A stretch of 64,000 nucleotides of DNA, from contig SJOL01009849.1 in assembly GCA_004794785.1 (NCBI GenBank), positions 2,293,102-2,357,101 on the forward strand, in the 5' to 3' direction. Source of the DNA: Opisthorchis felineus. Lineage: Eukaryota; Platyhelminthes; Trematoda; Opisthorchiida; Opisthorchiidae. The notes beneath the pieces are model-generated. The model had not been told where the DNA came from. It saw only the letters and a program-made list of their open reading frames with translations, and searched no databases. A program made the translations under genes and the position numbers. Shown here one piece after another: positions 59,401-64,000 of this stretch (its first letter is position 1; every line of letters starts with the position of its first letter).

Positions 59401-62400
59401 GGTACTTCCGTTCCTAAGCCTAGATAACACAGTTGGGAACTTGATGGCAACTAAATAATCCATGAGGAAACAAGGGCCTGCATCCCAAAACATAGCATCA
59501 AATTCGCAAATCTAGTTTTGTCCGGATGATCACTTTTCAAGGAGAATTTGACATGAAATAACTTATTTTTTATCTCCCTTATCTTTAATCTCTGATAAGC
59601 GTTCATAACCTCCCTGGTGTATTCAATGGTCTTCAAAGAATAACTTGGTAAAGTGGAAAATAAAGAGGACATTTCTTCAGACTATGTTTACCAAATTTGG
59701 CCAGTTTAACAAGTCATCCAATTGCTTTCAGAAACGGTGTTCAGAACGCATTTATGGGCTAAAGCACCACTTAATTTTAGGTTCTGAAATTAAATATCCG
59801 AGAAAAATATGATAAGAAAACAGGATAGAAAACGAACAACATCTGTAAGCTGGCTGTTTGATAGCTTGGCTTAATATTAAATATACTGTGATAACCTTTT
59901 GCACAAAGCGATACGAAGGTACTTTTCAGTAAAACCAAACATTATACGCACGGAAGTGCTAGACGTTTGTGCATCTAATGTTTCTAGATGGAGTAGAATA
60001 CCTCCTTAGGAAAATTTTGGCATTCAAGGGTGTGTTGAATGAAAACAAACCAGTAGTTTCTTATGAGATCCCTCTTTTAAAGTAAGTTTTTTTTAAATAT
60101 CACTTAATTCTTATCTGAAACGATTTACAAACTACGTGATAATGAGCCTTATATAGCTGGCGTTTTGGGGATCATAAAACATTGTTGATGGACTTGGTTC
60201 CAAATTACCTGAAACTCTAAAAAGCGTAGAGTCAAGCTTTTCCGAAAACTCACCCACTTGTTCAAAGTGTGTACTAAATGTACAGGCTCAGCGACAGGCG
60301 ATGACTATAAGTTGCCATTTTCAAATCCTGGACTTCAGTCTAGCTGTTCTGTGAAAACAGAGTGTGTTTTGAACGCTTTTGAACTGTATATGTTAGAAAT
60401 GTCTTTTTTACGTTCTTATTTGCGCCAGAAATGATTTAAGTGTAAACTGGGTTGACAGGCGAGCATTTTTAGTTTGGTAGCTAATGAGTAAAATATGTGG
60501 TAGCAAGAACATTGCTGAGAATGATTTCTCAGGACTTTACGGAGAGAAGAACTACAAATGGATACCAACCTGTGATTCGGCCACAAGTGCAGAAGGGGTA
60601 TCTAAATATGGCAGAGTTGTAATATGATTGTTCGTTGAGCACCCTCATTAGATAACTCGCAAAGTCACTCAAGGTGTGAGACATGGGACTCACGATATTT
60701 AAGCAGCTGTGCCAAACCGAAATTTTCTCTGATTAATTCTGCTTTGTATAACTGCTTAAAGCCAGCGACCAGCTGGAGTAAAAATAGATTGAAATTAATA
60801 CTGTATGCGTGAAAAATATTTGAAAAATTCTTCCAGTTAAATGACAACAAACAAGTACTGTGGTTGTCTTACGCAGGATAAATTTCACCCGCTGGAAGAT
60901 TTAGATAAAAAAAACGCGGGTAAAACAGCATAACGACAACAAAAATGATGGATTTAGTGTAGTTAGGCTGGAAATTGGAAGTGAAATTTCACACTGGACA
61001 AATCTAGGTCGTTTAGGTGGACATTGTTAGTTTTTCTCATGTTTAGAAATTAGGCGGAGTGTATAGTCTTATGTTGGTGCTTGAGTATGCATTGCTCATG
61101 CGAATGACTCTATAGGAATGAATGCGAACCCAACAAATCTGCGTGATGGACTAGCGTTTGCTGCATGCCAGAAACTTATGGGACATTCACAAGGAATCTG
61201 ACATTATGACCGGTTTCGGTGGTATACCAACTCTTAAACCATTTTGCGATTGTGCTGCTTGCATCTGGATTTTTTTCTCTGAAGATCTTTCAGTCAGTGC
61301 ATTTACTCCGTGACACCCAAAATGTTGAAAACAGCTATTCTGGGCGTAAATAGTCCAGTATTTCCGGAAAACAATCAGGAGATTCACAAACTGGTCCTAG
61401 ATATATTAAAAAGTAAACTTTCAAGCTCTCTGAATAATGCCCATGTGAAGTAAGTAGCGAGAATTTGTTTGCTCCCATCCAACCAATGGCTTACTGCTCA
61501 TCTACATCATTTGCGATTCGGTCCCTGCTCGAGTTAATTTATCATAAATTTCTCCCTTTTAAACTGCATTGGTCTTCCCTAAAACGAAGTTCGGTCTACT
61601 AGGTAAGCTGAAGGGGCACGGTCTTCTATGATGCCTCCAAGTCGTATTACTTAAAACAGTGAGTCAGGTATTGCCCGGAAAAGTTCTGTAAACAGTGAAC
61701 ATTATCCAAGATAATTTTCCTTGTGAAATCATGGTCGCATATTCCTAGGGTCCGATTTCAGAAAAGAAAGGAACAACCGTAGACCTGCGGCTCAGGAAAG
61801 AAAATAAAACTTGTGCTTGTTAATTCAAGTAACGCATCTGAATGTTTTCAATGGATTTAATCAATTTTTACAATTGTAGCTACGGGTGCATATATTTTCA
61901 AATGAAAAGCACACGGGATGAAATAATATTGACAAGCAAGGAAACAATAATAATAATGTGTAGCTCTGTGCACTAATGTTTTTACCCTCGAGAACCAAAA
62001 ACCGTGTAATCTAATAATGGAAAATTTTTAACAAAACTCCACGAGCAACTCATCGTTTTGATCTTGGGTGCCTGATGCGACAAACTGCCGTACAGACTCT
62101 CCCGTCAATTCTTTATTAGAGCCTCAGACGCACGCAAATTCTAACAGATGCGAGTAATTATACACTTATTTTACATGAATTCATGCAACACAATTTTCCC
62201 ACTTAACAGTTATCTATGTGTGTCTATCCCCTAAAAGCGAGTTAAGTACTGTAAACGTAACCAGTTACACAGTAGCTGGATGATACTCGCATTGCGTCAC
62301 TCCAACTGAACTTGTTATAAGCGACAAGCAGTTCCGTTTTTACTGGTTCACGCCCCCCTCTAACCGATAACGGGGTTTCTCTTTCCGCATTGGAAGATTT

Positions 62401-63979
62401 ACCTGGAAAGCGGAAAGCAGATTGGTTCACCAGACGCAATCCAGTGCTCCTTCGTCTTAGGGAGTCCAACTACCTGCGTTGCCCGCGGTGGTCCGTCATA
62501 TTAATGAGATGTTTACTGGCTATTAAAATGAACCAGCCTTACAACACCAAATCACTACTCACACCAATACACATTCTTATACTAATAATCTCTGATACAG
62601 AAATACTTGCATTTTGGCTGACACTTTTTCAGCCACCGCTAAAATTACTATTCGTGTCTACTCCAATTCGCCAGCAAAGTCAACAACTGTTCTAACAAGT
62701 ACTTATCAAACATTATTGTCAATACTAAATGTTAACCAACCACCTCGATTAGGAGTATCCTACTAGCTGGTTGGTCAGTATGACGGTACTGACCTAACTG
62801 AGGAGTGTAAAACAACGGGGAATCTATGTGGTAAATGGCTAGTTGGGCGTCCAACTCTAAGTTCCAACTCAAATCCCTTTGGGTTTATTTTGCTTTTCCT
62901 CTCAAAAAAGTCGAAGTTAGAATAAGTGATGGCATATAACTGCTAACAATAAATGTAATTTGTCAGTATTGTTAGGTATTACACCTCGATGCGGACTCCA
63001 TCAAAAATATCACCGTTATCATTTTGTACAATAATTCTTAATGTGAAATATTCTAAGAATATTTAATGTAAATCTTTGTTCGACTTTGAAATTTTAGAAT
63101 TGTCTGTCTTGTCACTAAACTGGCCGTATTTGGAAACGGACATGAGTGTTCCAAGGTGAGTGGGTTTAATATATATAATACTCACAAATTCAAAACGATA
63201 AATGACACACTACTTCCAGGCTAGACATATGTCGCCAGCAAGCTAAACCGGTGAGCTGTTCACGCCTTTAGCAGATGAAAGTTGCGATTGACTGGCCATA
63301 TCTGGCGATTTAAAGTGATGCCAAACAACCAAACCTGATTCTTTTTTTAATGCAAAACTATTTAAAAAAACTGGAGACAACTAAAAGCATTACGATTTCT
63401 GCTTTGGGTTACCAAACAGGTGGTTTATTTAGTTAGATTTTTATTTGAAAAGACCAGCCTCTTTCAATACCTGGAGTATTTTATCGCTGGTAAGCTCAGG
63501 CATCAGCCCGAAGCTCACGTTCTAGGAAATAAGGTAATATATGGTAATATATCGGGTATAATATACAGCTTTAAAGAGAAATATCACGTATAAAAAAGAG
63601 AAGAGTATCTTGGTCAACAGTGACCGTAGAATTCGTTTTTCCCCTCTTGAGTGGTTCACTGATGCGGTGTCTCTCTCAACCCGAGTTACGTTCAAAACAA
63701 CTGTTGTGGATAATGCCAAATCGGTGCAGAGGATTTTGCCAGCTTCAACCAATGTTGAATTTGTATTGCCGCCTATACTTTCAAGGTTGGGAGGTAGTAT
63801 CAGAGTTGAACCAAACTCCATTAGTTTGCTATTCAGTTAGTGCACCGAATGAGTTTCTGAAGGCACTGTTGAGATTCATCACAGAACTTTCTAACTCAAA
63901 ATTGCTTGCCACTACAAGGTACGGTTTACGTGTGAAGTTCAGTGATGAGAAAAAACGATCATTAATGTACTTTCTCTGA
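53310..63979 (+). CDS. Gene model B: eleven-exon protein gene, family not recognised
   Basis: Proposed exons: 53310-53408, 55692-55760, 57280-57318, 58121-58230, 58466-58484 (or to 58521), 58879-58961 (or from 58901), 61294-61449, 63098-63155, 63420-63489, 63569-63793 and 63837-63979. All junctions keep phase; the total is 357 codons including the stop (362 in the alternative). Donors are mostly GTAAGT, GTAAGC or GTGAGT. The product looks like an all-helical solenoid type of protein: MNTHIFQPLLREMTGMLDAL at the start, EIHKLVLDILKSKLSSSLN and VVYLVRFLFEKTSLFQYLE in the middle, FLKALLRFITELSNSKLL near the end. No catalytic motif, signal peptide or membrane span was seen. A centromere/kinetochore helical protein or HEAT-like scaffold was considered, but the resemblance is only in texture. 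Confidence 0.5.
53409..55691. other. Intron 1 of gene B
   Basis: 2.3 kb containing R1 copy C. The 137-codon ORF at 54631-55044, the longest in the window, has no recognised motif; its length is within chance and it was not called. Confidence 0.4.
53930..54330 (-). repeat. Dispersed repeat R1, copy C
   Basis: Shares AAAAGCCGAGAAGC, ATCATCAGCAATGCGCA and GGTGACTTCTCAAATG with copy A in the same orientation. Read on the minus strand, about 54155-54095 is the decayed tRNA-like head. A further inverted scrap of R1 lies at 54433-54460 (AAACAGCCGTACGGTGCTTC). Confidence 0.6.
55692..55760 (+). CDS. Gene B, exon 2
   Basis: Acceptor CATCCCTCAACAG, 23 codons reading MKMFVIETRDGKEVEGFYQS, and donor AGT|GTGAGT. 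Phase 0 to 0. Confidence 0.55.
57280..57318 (+). CDS. Gene B, exon 3 (39-nt micro-exon)
   Basis: Acceptor AAACTTTCTTCAG and donor CTT|GTAAGT enclose 13 codons (TEHTTKYNMLQPL), phase 0 to 0. The donor lies at the very edge of an R2 repeat copy, so the exon may owe its 3' splice boundary to a repeat. Skipping it would also keep frame. Confidence 0.45.
57320..57670 (+). repeat. Dispersed repeat R2, two partial copies
   Basis: The first copy (57320-57400) has ATGCTGAAAAACCTTCAGCA and CGCAGTCCGCAAGTTTCCG; the second (about 57545-57670) has CCTTATGTTCCAATTGG and CTGCTGAAAAATCTTCATCA. Both match 17535-17685. Confidence 0.6.
58121..58230 (+). CDS. Gene B, exon 4
   Basis: Acceptor ATAAACCTAG, donor CCGG|GTAAGC, phase 0 to 2. 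It reads WHLQRNESLLGQIVSFNTFF and SLKALQPDYAVILRDP. The other two frames are closed, which strengthens the call. Confidence 0.6.
58466..58521 (+). CDS. Gene B, exon 5 (donor uncertain)
   Basis: Acceptor CAACGCAATTGCAG. The frame reads LISGGR and then VISHYLEDQNTI. Two donors are possible: a weak one at 58485 (AGG|GTAATC, 19-nt exon, phase 0) or the strong one at 58522 (TTG|GTGAGT, phase 1). Each pairs with a different start of exon 6. Confidence 0.5.
58879..58961 (+). CDS. Gene B, exon 6 (acceptor uncertain)
   Basis: The frame reads VGAINSPVASTLTNKLEIVV and RLLPFGNH with strong donor CCA|GTGAGT, phase 2. The acceptor GATTACAG at 58878 fits the short form of exon 5; AGTCCAG at 58900 would fit the long form. 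Neither has a good pyrimidine tract. Confidence 0.5.
58962..61293. other. Intron 6 of gene B
   Basis: 2.3 kb; no element recognised. Minus ORFs at 59672-59451 and 60850-60665 have no motif. Confidence 0.4.
61294..61449 (+). CDS. Gene B, exon 7
   Basis: Strong acceptor (TTTTTTTCTCTGAAGATCTTTCAG region), donor GAA|GTAAGT, 156 nt, phase 2 to 2. It reads QCIYSVTPKMLKTAILGVN, then EIHKLVLDILKSKLSSSLN. The clearest exon of gene B. Confidence 0.65.
61450..63097. other. Intron 7 of gene B
   Basis: 1.65 kb with no recognised element. ORFs at 62242-62469 (minus) and 62390-62695 (plus) overlap each other and lack motifs. Confidence 0.4.
63098..63155 (+). CDS. Gene B, exon 8
   Basis: Acceptor TGAAATTTTAG and donor AAG|GTGAGT, phase 2 to 0. 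Reads IVCLVTKLAVFGNGHECSK. Confidence 0.6.
63420..63489 (+). CDS. Gene B, exon 9
   Basis: Acceptor GGTTACCAAACAG and donor GCTG|GTAAGC, phase 0 to 1. Reads VVYLVRFLFEKTSLFQYLEY, continuing the helical pattern of exon 8. Confidence 0.6.
63569..63793 (+). CDS. Gene B, exon 10
   Basis: Acceptor ATAATATACAG, phase 1 to 1. Reads RRIRFSPLEWFTDAVSL, KSVQRILPASTNVEFVLPP and ends ILSRLG at donor GGAG|GTAGTA. Without the small intron this frame would end at a stop at 63840. Confidence 0.5.
63837..63979 (+). CDS. Gene B, exon 11 (probable terminal exon)
   Basis: After a 43-nt intron (63794-63836, GTAGTA...TATTCAG) the frame reads SAPNEFLKALLRFITELSN and ends FSDEKKRSLMYFL then TGA at 63977-63979. The window ends 21 bp later, so the 3' end is not visible. 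Confidence 0.5.
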
Positions 63980-64000
63980 ATAATGGAAACTGCCTATTCT

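Overview
This looks like nuclear DNA of a parasitic flatworm, most likely a digenean trematode. The grounds are moderate AT-richness, very low coding density, GT-AG introns of up to several kb, tRNA-headed dispersed repeats, and decayed Penelope-like (GIY-YIG) and RTE-like retroelements of the sort common in fluke genomes. The genus cannot be told from the window. No bacterial-style operon, rRNA, intact tRNA gene or CRISPR array was seen. Most long ORFs are no longer than chance predicts (the longest is 137 codons), so genes were found by pairing splice sites with open frames and checking that codon phase is kept from exon to exon.

Region 1 to about 26.8 kb appears gene-poor. It holds a 310-bp insertion built as a perfect palindrome and flanked by a 12-bp target-site duplication (1567-1900), Penelope-like fragments (4863-5108 minus, 13262-13672 plus, 23170-23580 minus), two AT microsatellites, a degenerate short-period repeat block (about 18750-19020), and a 464-bp perfect inverted repeat around an 895-bp spacer (24025-25847).

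Region about 26.8-51.1 kb carries gene model A on the plus strand. Nine phase-compatible exons (26824 to the stop at 51058) encode about 458 residues, 5' incomplete. Its introns contain a dead RTE-like reverse transcriptase (43614-44290), copies of dispersed repeat R1, a 130-bp copy of the palindrome-forming element with its own 12-bp target-site duplication, a possible signal-peptide exon and a possible minus-strand exon.

Region 53.3-64.0 kb carries gene model B on the plus strand. Eleven exons, including a 39-nt micro-exon and a 43-nt intron, run from an ATG at 53310 to a stop at 63979 (about 356-361 residues). Neither A nor B was recognised as a known family; both give mostly helical-looking, leucine-rich products. 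The genes are tandem and co-oriented, with about 2.2 kb between the stop of A and the ATG of B. All exon calls are manual predictions without transcript support.
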